Below, piece by piece: positions 7,327-17,571 of a stretch of DNA of 59,296 bases. The stretch is from assembly GCA_003553485.1 (NCBI GenBank), contig PWEJ01000101.1:1-59296 (forward strand), read 5' to 3'. This DNA comes from Halanaerobiaceae bacterium (GTDB lineage Bacteria; Bacillota; Halanaerobiia; Halanaerobiales; Halarsenatibacteraceae). A model generated the notes under the pieces. That model was not told the DNA's origin. It was given only the letters and a program-made list of their open reading frames with translations, and ran no database searches. Within the stretch, counting starts at the first letter, position 1. Each line of letters starts with the position of its first letter. The translations under genes and the position numbers were made by a program.

Positions 7327-9591
7327 ATGACAGGCAATAATAATAAACAAAATCAGACTAATTCAAGTCAAGATATTTTTGCTCACTGGAAAAGTGTTCT
7401 GAAATTATTAACTTATATTGCTGACTCAACCACGGCCTTTGTGGCTAGATTTAGTGAAGAAATAGAGTTAATGCAGTTAAGCATAGATGATGGCGACAGT
7501 CAAATCCAGATAAAGCAGGATGATTTACTCTCTTTATCCCGGACCTTCCGTCAAAAAAATTTGCCAAAGGAGACCGTAGTTGAGATAAATAGCTCTCAAA
7601 AGCTGGAAGAATGGCTGGCTGATAAGCAGCTTAAGGGTAATTATAGTTCTTATCTGGCTTTACCTATCTATCATCCTGAAAATAAAATATTTGGCATTAT
7701 AGGGATAGCCAGCAAGAACGGAGGCAGTTTCCCTGAAAAAACAAAGACTTTACTGCTGGAAATGCAAAAACTTCTAGAACAGCAGCTAAAACATAAGCAG
7801 CAGCATGAAAAACTAGAAAACACCAAAAAGATATACCAGACTATCTTTGAAAATGCCCCCATTGGCCTCATGTTAGAAGATGAGCAAGGAAAGATTTTAG
7901 AAGTTAACGAAGTTTTATGTCAGTTATCAGGATATAGTAAGGAGGAAATAGAAGGGAGTACCATATTTGATATTTTTGTACTGCCAGAGCATGAAGAATT
8001 GGCCCGGGAAAATATAGCCAGAGTTTTAGCAGGAGAGGACTTAAGTTTTGATATTAAAAATTATGATAAAGAAGGTAACCAATATTATACTCATATTAAA
8101 GAAACCCGTGTCACTCTACCTGATGGTAGACCAGGGATTATATCGATGAATAATGATATCACCAAAAGAAAGGAATTAAATCAGAAGTTACAGACTGAGA
8201 AAGAAAAATTTGCCTCTCTTTTTTCCAATACTCCTGACCCCATAATAGAAATTGATAGTCAGGGGGATATTGTGAATATAAATGACGAGTTTATCAAGAA
8301 ATTCAAATACCAACCCGGTGAAATTATTGGTGAGAATATAGATGCTGCTCTAAAGCAGTCTGGCAGAAAGAATTCTGTAAATAAATCTCTTACTGCGAAA
8401 CTTTTGGCTGGAGAAATGCTTAGAAAAGAGGTGCGTCGTTTTGACAGGGAAGGCAACCCCTATAATTTCTTATTAAAAACTGTCCCCATTACTGTAGAAG
8501 ACGAGGTGGTAGGGGGTTATGCCATTTATTCTGATATTACAAAGCGGAAGAAAAAAGAGCAGGAATTAATATATAAAACCAATCATGATGAGCTAACCGG
8601 TTTACATAATCGTTCCTTTTTAATAAAAAAGCTTGAGGAGTTGAATAAAACTTCAGCAGTTCCCCTTAGTATCATCATGATAGATGTAAATGGGTTAAAA
8701 ATTATCAATGATACCTTTGGACATAGCACCGGGGATAAAGTTTTAAAGACTGTGGCTGAGGTTTTAGAAAATTTGGCTAGAGAGCAAGATTTAGTTGTTC
8801 GCTATGGAGGCGATGAGTTTATTATTTTAATGCCTCAGACAGAGATCACCTCTGCTAGAGTAACTGGTGAAAAAATTAGGCAAGAATGTGATAAAAGATC
8901 TCAGGATAATATGCCGATATCCCTGGGGATGGGTTTTGCCGTCAAAAACAATCCTCAGGAGGATTTAAATGGCATTATTAAAGAAGCTGATGACCGGATG
9001 ATGCAGGATAAGATGATAAATAGCAAAAGTCAGAAAAATCGCATTGTTAAGGGACTGTTGGATACCCTGGGAGCAAAAAGTGATGAGACTAAAGAACATG
9101 CAGTCAGAATGGAAAAATTGGCCCAAAAACTGGGGAAGAAGATTGGAGTTGCTGAAGCTGATATGAGAAAGCTTTCTTTACTGGCAACCCTGCATGATAT
9201 CGGGAAGACTTCAATTCCTGAAGAGATTTTAACCAAACCCGGCCGGCCCACTGAGAAGGAGTGGGAGATGTTAAAATCTCATCCCGAGAGAGGCTATAAG
9301 ATTGCTGCGGCCTCTGAGGAGTTCAGTCTAGTAGCCGAAGAAATTTTATCCCATCATGAACGCTGGGATGGTCAGGGCTATCCCCGTGGACTTAAAGAAG
9401 ATGAAATCCCCCTCTTAGCCCGGATAATCTCTTTAGTCGATGCCTATGATGCCATGACCAATGGCCGCCCCTATCAAAAAGCTATTAGCAGGGAAGAGGC
9501 CTTAACAGAGATAAAAGCCTGTGCTGGCACTCAGTTTGACCCGGAGCTGGCAGTTAATTTTGTTAAACTCTTTGAGAATAATTGCTGTTAA
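7327..9591 (+). CDS. GAF-like/PAS/PAS/GGDEF/HD-GYP c-di-GMP turnover protein
   Basis: This 754-residue cytoplasmic sensor protein has domains in this order: GAF-like (about 20-155), PAS (165-285), PAS (290-410), GGDEF (415-570) and HD-GYP (580-750). The cyclase motif is canonical (GGDEF from 494) with an I-site RxxD (REQD) five residues before it. The phosphodiesterase has HDIGK (His623), a downstream HPERGY, HHERWDG and GYP (684). Both c-di-GMP synthesis and degradation are therefore possible, with the PAS/GAF domains setting the balance. The linker TLGAKSDETKEH recurs in the paralogues at 14570 and 17572. The ATG follows an attggaggaag RBS. No membrane segment is seen. Confidence 0.92.
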   Translation: MTGNNNKQNQTNSSQDIFAHWKSVLKLLTYIADSTTAFVARFSEEIELMQLSIDDGDSQIQIKQDDLLSLSRTFRQKNLPKETVVEINSSQKLEEWLADKQLKGNYSSYLALPIYHPENKIFGIIGIASKNGGSFPEKTKTLLLEMQKLLEQQLKHKQQHEKLENTKKIYQTIFENAPIGLMLEDEQGKILEVNEVLCQLSGYSKEEIEGSTIFDIFVLPEHEELARENIARVLAGEDLSFDIKNYDKEGNQYYTHIKETRVTLPDGRPGIISMNNDITKRKELNQKLQTEKEKFASLFSNTPDPIIEIDSQGDIVNINDEFIKKFKYQPGEIIGENIDAALKQSGRKNSVNKSLTAKLLAGEMLRKEVRRFDREGNPYNFLLKTVPITVEDEVVGGYAIYSDITKRKKKEQELIYKTNHDELTGLHNRSFLIKKLEELNKTSAVPLSIIMIDVNGLKIINDTFGHSTGDKVLKTVAEVLENLAREQDLVVRYGGDEFIILMPQTEITSARVTGEKIRQECDKRSQDNMPISLGMGFAVKNNPQEDLNGIIKEADDRMMQDKMINSKSQKNRIVKGLLDTLGAKSDETKEHAVRMEKLAQKLGKKIGVAEADMRKLSLLATLHDIGKTSIPEEILTKPGRPTEKEWEMLKSHPERGYKIAAASEEFSLVAEEILSHHERWDGQGYPRGLKEDEIPLLARIISLVDAYDAMTNGRPYQKAISREEALTEIKACAGTQFDPELAVNFVKLFENNCC

Positions 9592-9663
9592 TTTGGTTAA
9601 ACTATTTAAAAATCGCTCTGATTATGATAGACTGATTAGTAACAAATAAATAATTTTTAAATA

Positions 9664-9740
9664 GCGCCCGTAGCTCAATTGGATAGAGCATCTGACTTCG
9701 GATCAGAGGGTTGGGGGTTCGAGTCCTCCCGGGCGCGCCA
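9664..9740 (+). tRNA. tRNA-Arg (anticodon TCG)
   Basis: Acceptor gcgcccg pairs with cgggcgc, the T arm contains gggttcgagtcc, and CCA is encoded. The anticodon stem tctga/tcaga encloses cttcgga, giving anticodon TCG. Confidence 0.95.
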
Positions 9741-9840
9741 TTATTTTTAAATAGTAAATTATTTTTTTCTCAATTTATTTACAAATTATCCAAAAAAATT
9801 GCACAAATTTAAAAAAAGTTTCGACCAGAAAGGAAGTAAA

Positions 9841-11553
9841 ATGAAAACGTTAATACGGGATTTATCTTTTAAGTTCAAGATAATGGCAATAATAATTTTG
9901 ACAGTTCTTCTATTAACGGCGGGCAGTTTAATAGGATTTAGGGCAACTTTGACAAATTTAATTGTTGAACAGACTTTAGAAAGTGATCTGGAGATGGGGT
10001 ATGGTATTTTAGACCGGGAATATCCTGGTGATTGGAGTTTGGAAAATGGACAGCTTTATAAGGGCGATGAATTGTTAAATGATAACTTTGAAATGGTTGA
10101 TTACATAGGCGATCTGACTGGTGGTACAGCGACATTATTTGCTGAAGAAACTCGGGTCTCAACTAATGTCCAGTTGGAAACAGGCGAAAGAGCTACTGGA
10201 ACGGTGGCTGAAGATGCTGTTATTGATAGGGTTCTTGGAGAAGGAGAAAATTTCTATGGTGAAGCTGATGTAGCAGGGACTCCTTCTCAAACAGCTTATA
10301 CTCCAATCGAAGATGAAGCAGGTAATATTATCGGCATGTGGTATGTAGGTGTCTCACAGGAGTATGTTGATGCCCTTATTGCTGATTCATTTCAGAATAT
10401 TTTAATCATCTCAGTAATAATTGGTTTATTCCTGCTGATCATTGGTTATATATTTTCTCGAAGAGTTGCAGGCTCTTTAGGTGTGGCGGCAAGTCTGATG
10501 GAGAAAGTAGCAGAAGGCAACTTAAAGGTGAAAGCTCCTGAAAAATTAGGGGCTAGACAGGATGAAATTGGCCAATTGATAAATTCACTGCAGAAAATGA
10601 TAAGCAATTTATCTACAATTGTACGTGGTGTTCAGGATAATTCTGGTTCAGTAGTTGAAGCTTCTAGCCAGTTAAGCGACGCTTCTGATGAAATGGGTCA
10701 GAGTTCTGAAGAAATTGCTCGCTCTATTACTACTGTGGCTGAGGAAAGTGGCGATATTAGCAATCAGGTAGTTAACATTCAAAAAATATCTGATGAATTA
10801 GAAGATGACGGGGATAATTTAGTAGATAATGTTTCTACTGCTTTAGAGGTGGCCGAAGAATCTGTGGAAATGGCCGAATATGGCAATAATGAAATTAGCA
10901 AGGCCATTGACCAGTTGGATATAGTTAATGAAACTGTAGATTTTGCTACAGATTCTATTGAAAAGCTAGGCAAAAGATCAGAGCAAATAGGTGAAATGGT
11001 GGAGATGATTGAGGCTATTGCTTCACAGACCAATTTACTGGCCTTAAATGCAGCTATAGAGGCAGCTCGAGCTGGTCAGGAGGGTACTGGATTCGCTGTA
11101 GTGGCTGATGAAATCAGAAAACTGGCTGAAGAATCTTCCAAAGCAGCTGGAGATATTACTAGTTTAATTGAAGATATTCAATCTGAAACCCAGGCTACAG
11201 TGAACTCTATGGATACCAATATTGAACAGGTTAAAGGACAGATAAAGATTATGAATAAAGCCAGTGATTCTCTGGCTAATATAGTGACTTCTTCTAAGAC
11301 GAGTCAAGAAAAGATACTGGCAGTTAAGGATTTTGCTGCTAAATTAGAAAATAAAATTAAAAATATAGATAAATCCATTAAAGAAATTAGAGGCTCAGTA
11401 GAAGATAATGCAGCCAGTTCGGAAGAGGTTTCTGCTTTAGCAGAAGAGCAAAGTGCTTCAGTAGAGGAAGTGGCCGCCTCTTCAGATGAGTTAGAAGATA
11501 TGGCTAAACAATTAAATGAACTTGTTGGTAGATTCCAATTGAAAAACGATTAA
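9841..11553 (+). CDS. Methyl-accepting chemotaxis protein
   Basis: This 570-residue membrane chemoreceptor has a first helix (about 10-35) and an extracytoplasmic Cache-like domain (about 36-183, with the [20 protein letters not shown] pattern typical of single Cache domains). A second helix (about 186-205) and HAMP follow, then a long coiled-coil signalling domain. The hairpin tip reads [20 protein letters not shown] (from about 393), which binds CheW and CheA. The signalling tail lacks the Cys/His signatures of a soluble redox receptor. I preferred the ATG at 9841 behind gaaaggaag to an upstream TTG at 9799. The ligand is unknown. It is followed by a strong terminator. Confidence 0.93.
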   Translation: MKTLIRDLSFKFKIMAIIILTVLLLTAGSLIGFRATLTNLIVEQTLESDLEMGYGILDREYPGDWSLENGQLYKGDELLNDNFEMVDYIGDLTGGTATLFAEETRVSTNVQLETGERATGTVAEDAVIDRVLGEGENFYGEADVAGTPSQTAYTPIEDEAGNIIGMWYVGVSQEYVDALIADSFQNILIISVIIGLFLLIIGYIFSRRVAGSLGVAASLMEKVAEGNLKVKAPEKLGARQDEIGQLINSLQKMISNLSTIVRGVQDNSGSVVEASSQLSDASDEMGQSSEEIARSITTVAEESGDISNQVVNIQKISDELEDDGDNLVDNVSTALEVAEESVEMAEYGNNEISKAIDQLDIVNETVDFATDSIEKLGKRSEQIGEMVEMIEAIASQTNLLALNAAIEAARAGQEGTGFAVVADEIRKLAEESSKAAGDITSLIEDIQSETQATVNSMDTNIEQVKGQIKIMNKASDSLANIVTSSKTSQEKILAVKDFAAKLENKIKNIDKSIKEIRGSVEDNAASSEEVSALAEEQSASVEEVAASSDELEDMAKQLNELVGRFQLKND

Positions 11554-11580
11554 AGATATCTGACAATATATTCCTTTCAA

Positions 11581-11610
11581 AACCCCTCAGTGGTTTGCTG
11601 AGGGGTTTTT
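11581..11610 (+). terminator. Rho-independent terminator after the chemoreceptor gene
   Basis: aacccctcag and ctgaggggtt form a perfect 10-bp stem around tggtttg, followed by T residues. Confidence 0.92.
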
Positions 11611-11671
11611 ATTTGCTATATACACTAATTATTGTTAAAATTAATACAAAATAAGGTAGAGGGATAAAATA

Positions 11672-13603
11672 ATGAAAATGAATCCTATATTTAAAAAACT
11701 TAATCATCACCTAACTTTAACCAACTTAATAAGAGCAGTTCTAATAGTAAGCGCCTTTGTATATGTGATGTATGGCATATATTTTAGAACATCTTCTCAG
11801 GGGCTAACTGATCTTTTTCCTAATTATCAAAGGTTTGTTGCTGCTTTTTTACTATTAAGTATTTTTGCTGGTTCTTTCTGGAGTGAATATGTAAAAAATA
11901 ATTTAATATCCTTTTGCATATACTTCTCCACCTTTGCCTCACTACAGATGATTTTATTCTTGCACCAGACTAATTATCCTGCCCAGCATGCAAATGCTAT
12001 GGTGGTAGTGGCTATCTTAATTAACCTTTTTTATACTAATATAAAGCCACTTATTATTCATAATATTATTTTTCTAACTGCAATTTATTTTTCTGTTTTA
12101 ACTGCAGCTCAAACAGAGGTTCACAGATATCACTATTTAATTATAATTACCAGTGTTGTGTTAATATCTTTCGTCTTGGCTACAATTAATCACAGGCAAG
12201 GAAAGAAAATAAAAGAGCAGAAAGATAAATATAGGGAACTTGTGGATAATACTCCTGATTTCATTTATAGCTTAGATAAGAGAGGTCAACTTTTAGCTGT
12301 CAATAATAGTTTTGCTGAAGCTCTATTGATGAAAAAGGAAGACATATTGGGAAAGAAGCTTTCGGAGCTAGACTTAAATAATGATTATCTGCAAGAATAT
12401 GAGAAAAACCTTAATATAGTTTTAACCAAAAAAGAAAAGGTCAAAACTGAAATTAACCATGCTCTCCTGGATAACCAGAAAAGTTTCTATGAAATAGAGC
12501 TTATTCCCATTTTGGATAATAATAATGAAATAGTAAAAGTTAGAGGTATGAATCGAGAAATAACCCAAAGAAAAGAAGCAGAAGAGAAAATCAAATATAA
12601 AAGTTATCACGATGAATTAACAGACCTGTATAATAGGAGCTTTTTTGTAGAAGAATTGAACAGGCTTGATACTGAAAGACAACTTCCATTAAGCATTATT
12701 ATTGGTGATGTCAATGCTCTTAAGCTGGTCAATGATGCTTTTGGTCATGATAAAGGAGACGAATATTTAACTACTATTGCAAAAATAATTAAAAAGTGTT
12801 GCCGAACTGAAGATATTATTGCTCGCTGGGGAGGAGATGAGTTTGTAATTTTGTTGCCCCAGACAAAGAAAAGTGTAGCTAAAGAAATAGCGCAAAGAAT
12901 TAAATCCAGTGTAGCAGAGGCTGATTTTGAGCCTGTAGTTCCCAGCATTGCTCTGGGTCATGCCACTAAAAACAGAAAAGATGAGGATGTAAAAATAATA
13001 CTCCAGAAGGCAGAAGATTTAATGTATCAAAATAAGTTAAGGGAAAGCGATGTAAAACATGAAGCTATTATAAATTCCTTGATAAATACTCTTCAGGAAT
13101 CATCCCCTGAAAATCATGAACACTGTCAGCGTCTTATTGGTTTAGCAAAAAAATTAGGTAAAAAGCTCAATTTATCAGAAAAAGAATTGGCTGATTTAAA
13201 ATTATTAGCCGAAATGCATGACATAGGCAAAGTAGCTATTCCAGGTGAAATAATTGAAAAAGAAAAAGAATTAAGCAATGAAGAAAGAAAAATATTGAAA
13301 CAACACACTAAAAAGGGGTATCAACTTATTAAATCTATTCCTTATTTTAGTAAAATAGCTAAAGGTATTTTGCATCATCATGAAAACTGGGATGGAACAG
13401 GTTACCCCCATCAACTTAAAGGGGAAGAAATACCATATTTAGCTAGGATTATAAAAGTTATTAATGAATATGACAAGTTGACTCATTACCATCCTCATGT
13501 AGAAAGAGTTTCTCAACAAGAAGCTATTAACAAACTTAAAATTGGTGCAGGTAAAGAGTTTGATCCTTATATTGTGGAAACATTTATTCAGGAAGTATTA
13601 TAG
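11672..13603 (+). CDS. Membrane PAS/GGDEF/HD-GYP c-di-GMP turnover protein
   Basis: This 643-residue protein starts with a multi-helix membrane domain (about residues 15-170, about six segments, very few charges). PAS (187-300), GGDEF (310-460) and HD-GYP (470-640) follow. The cyclase motif GGDEF is at 387 with an RTED I-site. HD-GYP ligands are visible at HDIGK (His516), QHTKKGY, HHHENWDG and GYP (577). It is the only membrane-anchored member of the four paralogues, so it may sense the membrane or an extracellular cue. The ATG follows agaggga. It sits between the chemoreceptor terminator and a response regulator gene. Confidence 0.9.
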   Translation: MKMNPIFKKLNHHLTLTNLIRAVLIVSAFVYVMYGIYFRTSSQGLTDLFPNYQRFVAAFLLLSIFAGSFWSEYVKNNLISFCIYFSTFASLQMILFLHQTNYPAQHANAMVVVAILINLFYTNIKPLIIHNIIFLTAIYFSVLTAAQTEVHRYHYLIIITSVVLISFVLATINHRQGKKIKEQKDKYRELVDNTPDFIYSLDKRGQLLAVNNSFAEALLMKKEDILGKKLSELDLNNDYLQEYEKNLNIVLTKKEKVKTEINHALLDNQKSFYEIELIPILDNNNEIVKVRGMNREITQRKEAEEKIKYKSYHDELTDLYNRSFFVEELNRLDTERQLPLSIIIGDVNALKLVNDAFGHDKGDEYLTTIAKIIKKCCRTEDIIARWGGDEFVILLPQTKKSVAKEIAQRIKSSVAEADFEPVVPSIALGHATKNRKDEDVKIILQKAEDLMYQNKLRESDVKHEAIINSLINTLQESSPENHEHCQRLIGLAKKLGKKLNLSEKELADLKLLAEMHDIGKVAIPGEIIEKEKELSNEERKILKQHTKKGYQLIKSIPYFSKIAKGILHHHENWDGTGYPHQLKGEEIPYLARIIKVINEYDKLTHYHPHVERVSQQEAINKLKIGAGKEFDPYIVETFIQEVL

Positions 13604-13698
13604 TTAATTCTTTATTTAGTTTTCTAATAAGCAAGTATAAAGGATGTAATTATCAGATAACCTTAATCAAAGGCAAAGTTCTTTAAGGAGGAGAAAAC

Positions 13699-14529
13699 AT
13701 GGCCAATATTTTAGTAGTAGATGATGTAGGTATAATCCGCTATAAAGTGGAGAGTATTTTAAGTAAAGCAGGGTTTAATGTTTTTTTGACGAATAATATA
13801 AATACAGTAAAGAATAATAGCTTTTCCCAGGATGTTGATTTAGAGGATATTGATTTAGCACTTTTAGACATCTACTTACCGGATGGAAATGGTCTTGATT
13901 TACTGGCCTATTTATCTGAATATTATATAAATATTTCCGTGATAATGATGAGTGTGGAAAGCAAAAAACCCATTGTAAAAAAAGCAGTTAATCTGGGAGC
14001 AAAAGAATATATTAATAAACCTTTTGATGCTAAAACACTGCTGAATAAGGTCTATTCTTTATTATCTGATGATAAGTCTGGGAATAAGGAAAAAGCTATC
14101 TCCAGGCAGACTTCCGAAAATGATATAAATTCTTTTAAAACTGATCTTTCTTTAGAAATAAATCGAGCTTTAAGATCTGAAAATCCTTTTTCTTTAGTTA
14201 AAATGGAAATTAAAGAACTTGATCACAAACAATTAATTAGCTTTAAAGAAACTATAACCAGCAAAATTAGAAATATTGATCAGGTATATTTAACCAAACA
14301 CAGTGAATACACATTTCTGTTACCACTAACCAATGCAAACGGGTGTGAAACTTTCATTAAAAAAATCACAGAGGAGCTCAAACAAAACTTCTCACCAGAA
14401 AAAAACAATATCCTTACTGAGAAAATAACTTTTCCAGACATAATTTTAAATCAACAAAAAGAACCATTAGACCTTGAGAAACAACAGAAATATCATAAAA
14501 TTTTATTAGAAAAACTAGCTTTTTCATGA
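13699..14529 (+). CDS. Response regulator with a degenerate GGDEF-like output domain
   Basis: This 276-residue protein has an N-terminal receiver (about 1-122) with acidic pocket DD near residue 8, phospho-acceptor Asp57 (LLDIYLPDGNG) and Lys107 (NKPF). The remainder (about 150-270) reads like the frame of a GGDEF domain: LSLEINRALRSENPFSLVKM at the start, then HSEYTFLLPLTNANG where GGDEFLILLPQT would be. The catalytic signature is replaced by HSEYT, so cyclase activity is unlikely. It may bind nucleotide or dimerise with the cyclases around it. The ATG follows aaggaggag. The degenerate-GGDEF call is inference. Confidence 0.75.
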   Translation: MANILVVDDVGIIRYKVESILSKAGFNVFLTNNINTVKNNSFSQDVDLEDIDLALLDIYLPDGNGLDLLAYLSEYYINISVIMMSVESKKPIVKKAVNLGAKEYINKPFDAKTLLNKVYSLLSDDKSGNKEKAISRQTSENDINSFKTDLSLEINRALRSENPFSLVKMEIKELDHKQLISFKETITSKIRNIDQVYLTKHSEYTFLLPLTNANGCETFIKKITEELKQNFSPEKNNILTEKITFPDIILNQQKEPLDLEKQQKYHKILLEKLAFS

Positions 14530-14569
14530 TTGGTATATTTTAATATTGCTTTAACCTGGAGGTGAACTT

Positions 14570-17473
14570 ATGAATGATGAAGAAGATTGTAATAATGAAA
14601 TTTCTTATCAGTCTTTTATTAATGCTCTGCCCTACAGTGCTGCTATTTTAGATGATAAGGGAGTAATCATTGATGTCAATGAAAAGTGGAAGGAATTTGG
14701 CAGGCAGAACAATTTAGCAATGACAAATAATGGTATAGGAATTAATTATATTAGAGTAGCTGAGCAGGCAGCAGGAGAAGAAGCCAGCGGATCCACAGAA
14801 GCTGCCACTGGAATAAAAGAAATAATTTCCGGCCAGCGAGACATTTTTACTTTAGAATTTCCCTGTCATTCAGATGAAGAAAAACGCTGGTTTGCAATGA
14901 AAGTTAAGCCCCTTAATGAGGGTGCTTTAGTTTTACATGAAAATATAACAGAAAGAAAGATAGAAAAACTATGGAATAAAGCCCTTTTTAAGAACAGCAA
15001 TTCAGCTATAGCCAGATTAGATAGTGAGCATAAAGTTTTAAATATAAATAATAAATTTGCGGAAAAATTTGGCTGGTCTTTAAAGAATATAAAAGGAAAG
15101 AACCTGGATAAAGTCCTGGAAAGAAAAAATCCTGAAAGTATAGATAAAAATCTGACTAAACAGGTAATGGAAGGCCAGAGGGTTAAAAAAGAGGGTACCA
15201 GATATACCAATAAAGGAGAAGCAAGAGAATTTTTAATTAAAGGTATACCAGTAAATTTAGAAGATGATGTCCAGGGAATATATGCTATTTATGATGATAT
15301 CACAGAGATTAAAGAGAAAGAAGAAATATTGGACTCAATATTCAGCTCTTCTTTAGACCTTTATTACTTTATTGCAGAACCTACTGAAGATAACCAGGAT
15401 GCTATCATTAAAGATATCAGCCCCGGGGCTTTACAGGTCTTTGGTTATGATAATGATAAAATATCAAAAAAAGATATAATTGGAAAACCAATCTCCCTAT
15501 TCCAAACCTCTCAAATGGCTGAAAAAAACCCCGAAATGCATCAAGCAGTAAAAAACGGCAATACAATTACAGTTAAAAATAAAATGATTGGCCCTGATGA
15601 TAATGAATTCACCGTATTATCCTTTGTCTCACCCTTTAAAACAGGAGATAATAACAAGGTAATATCAGTTTCACTTAATATCAGTGAAGTAGAGGAAACC
15701 AGAAAAAATTTGGCAGCTACATTAGACTCAATTGGAGACGCCGTTATTACCACTGATAAAGATGGCATAATAAATCGGATGAATCCAGTGGCTGAACAAT
15801 TAACAGGTTATTCCTTTAAAGAGGCCCAAAATAAACCCCTGGCTGAAATATTTAACATTATCAATGCAAATACCAGAGAGAAAGTGCAAAATCCAGTGGA
15901 TGAAGTACTAAAAAAAGAGAAAAAAATAGGTCTGGCCAATCATGCTGTCTTAATTTCAAGGAATGGTCAGGAGTATCATATAGCCGATTCTGCTGCTCCC
16001 ATAAAAGATGCTGAAGAAGATCTGATGGGGGTTGTTTTAATTTTTAGGGATATTAGTGAAAAATACAAAATGAGAGAAAAAATCGCGGAAAGTGAAAAAC
16101 GCTTTCAAAAAATGCTGGAAGTTATTCCCGATATGATCTCCATCCAGGATAAAGATATGAATATTATTTATAGTAACTGGAAAGAAATCGCTGATGTTCC
16201 AGAACACAAAAGGCAATTGCATACCAAATGCTATAAAACCTACCGGGGTTATGAGGAGATTTGCCCTGATTGCCAGGCTATTTCTGTCCTGGAAAATAAC
16301 CAGCCTTTGCAGAAGGAAATTAAACTTTCCAATGGTGGCTGGTATGATTTAAGGGCGATTCCCATCCAGGAAGACAGCCAGGGTAATGTAGAGCTCTTTG
16401 TAGAATGGATTAGAGATATCACCGAGATAAAAGAAAGGGAAGAGAGAATTCGTTATATTTCCTATCATGACAGTTTGACTGATCTTTACAACCGTAATTA
16501 TATGGAAGAAGCGATTAAAAAAATTGACTCCCGGGATAAATTGCCTGTTGGTGTTATCATGGTTGATATTAATGGTCTTAAGGTTATTAATGAGGCCTAT
16601 GGGCATGAAAAAGGAGATGAAATATTAACTAAGACAGCTGATATATTGACTTCTTCTATCCGAAATAAAGATATTTTAGCCCGCTGGGCAGGAGATGAGT
16701 TTATTATATTGCTGCCACAAACAAAAGAAAAACAAACTAAAGAAGTCATAAACTGCATTAAAAATAAGGTCAATGAGACCCAGATTGAGGATATTCCTTT
16801 ATCCTTTGGAATTGGAGCTGCCTTAAAAAGAAATCGCCGGCAAAACATTTATGAAGTTATCCATCAGGCAGAGGATAGAGTATATAAAGATAAACTGACT
16901 CAGAGCAGGAGCACCAAAAACAAATTGGTCAAAAGCATGTTAAGTACTCTGGGAGCTAAAAGTGATGAAACAAAGGAACATTCAATGCGAATGGCTAAAT
17001 ATAGCATGCAACTGGGAGAAAAAATTAATCTTAGTACTGATCAACTAAATAATTTAACCTTACTGGCTACCTTACATGATATAGGTAAGGTTAATATAGC
17101 TGAAGAAGTATTAAACAAGGCAGAAAAATTAACCGATGAAGAATGGGAAAAGATAAAAGAACATCCGGAGAAAGGATATCTGATCGCTTCATCGATTGAA
17201 GAATTTGCTCCAATAGCAGAACCTATACTGGCCCATCATGAATACTGGAATGGAGATGGTTACCCTCAGGGTTTAGAAGGTGAGGAAATACCTCTTTTAG
17301 CCCGGATTATTAGCATTGTCGATGCCTTTGATGTAATGACTAATGGTCGCCCTTATCAGAAGGCCAAAACCCGGAAAGAAGCCCTGCAGGAAATAAAAGA
17401 TTGTGCTGGCAGTCAGTTTGATCCGAAACTGGCAGCAAAATTTGTGGAGGTAATTCAAGAATCAGATAGTTAA
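14570..17473 (+). CDS. Multi-PAS/GGDEF/HD-GYP c-di-GMP turnover protein
   Basis: This 967-residue cytoplasmic protein has about five PAS domains (near 15-125, 134-250, 253-380, 381-500 and 511-625), then GGDEF (630-780) and HD-GYP (790-960). The cyclase motif is AGDEF (from 707), an active variant in known enzymes, with an RNKD I-site. The phosphodiesterase has HDIGK (His836), HHEYWNG and GYP (897). The fifth PAS carries Cys554, Cys565 and Cys568 in a C-x10-C-x2-C pattern seen in many anaerobe PAS domains; it may bind metal or an Fe-S cluster. The ATG follows cctggaggtgaa. Confidence 0.9.
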   Translation: MNDEEDCNNEISYQSFINALPYSAAILDDKGVIIDVNEKWKEFGRQNNLAMTNNGIGINYIRVAEQAAGEEASGSTEAATGIKEIISGQRDIFTLEFPCHSDEEKRWFAMKVKPLNEGALVLHENITERKIEKLWNKALFKNSNSAIARLDSEHKVLNINNKFAEKFGWSLKNIKGKNLDKVLERKNPESIDKNLTKQVMEGQRVKKEGTRYTNKGEAREFLIKGIPVNLEDDVQGIYAIYDDITEIKEKEEILDSIFSSSLDLYYFIAEPTEDNQDAIIKDISPGALQVFGYDNDKISKKDIIGKPISLFQTSQMAEKNPEMHQAVKNGNTITVKNKMIGPDDNEFTVLSFVSPFKTGDNNKVISVSLNISEVEETRKNLAATLDSIGDAVITTDKDGIINRMNPVAEQLTGYSFKEAQNKPLAEIFNIINANTREKVQNPVDEVLKKEKKIGLANHAVLISRNGQEYHIADSAAPIKDAEEDLMGVVLIFRDISEKYKMREKIAESEKRFQKMLEVIPDMISIQDKDMNIIYSNWKEIADVPEHKRQLHTKCYKTYRGYEEICPDCQAISVLENNQPLQKEIKLSNGGWYDLRAIPIQEDSQGNVELFVEWIRDITEIKEREERIRYISYHDSLTDLYNRNYMEEAIKKIDSRDKLPVGVIMVDINGLKVINEAYGHEKGDEILTKTADILTSSIRNKDILARWAGDEFIILLPQTKEKQTKEVINCIKNKVNETQIEDIPLSFGIGAALKRNRRQNIYEVIHQAEDRVYKDKLTQSRSTKNKLVKSMLSTLGAKSDETKEHSMRMAKYSMQLGEKINLSTDQLNNLTLLATLHDIGKVNIAEEVLNKAEKLTDEEWEKIKEHPEKGYLIASSIEEFAPIAEPILAHHEYWNGDGYPQGLEGEEIPLLARIISIVDAFDVMTNGRPYQKAKTRKEALQEIKDCAGSQFDPKLAAKFVEVIQESDS

Positions 17474-17571
17474 ACCCTACCTTCTTAAGTTTGCACCTTG
17501 CTATTCTACCGAAAATTACTTGCATTAATTTAGGCCAATGCTTAAAATAAAGGTACAAGCAAAGTCTTTTT

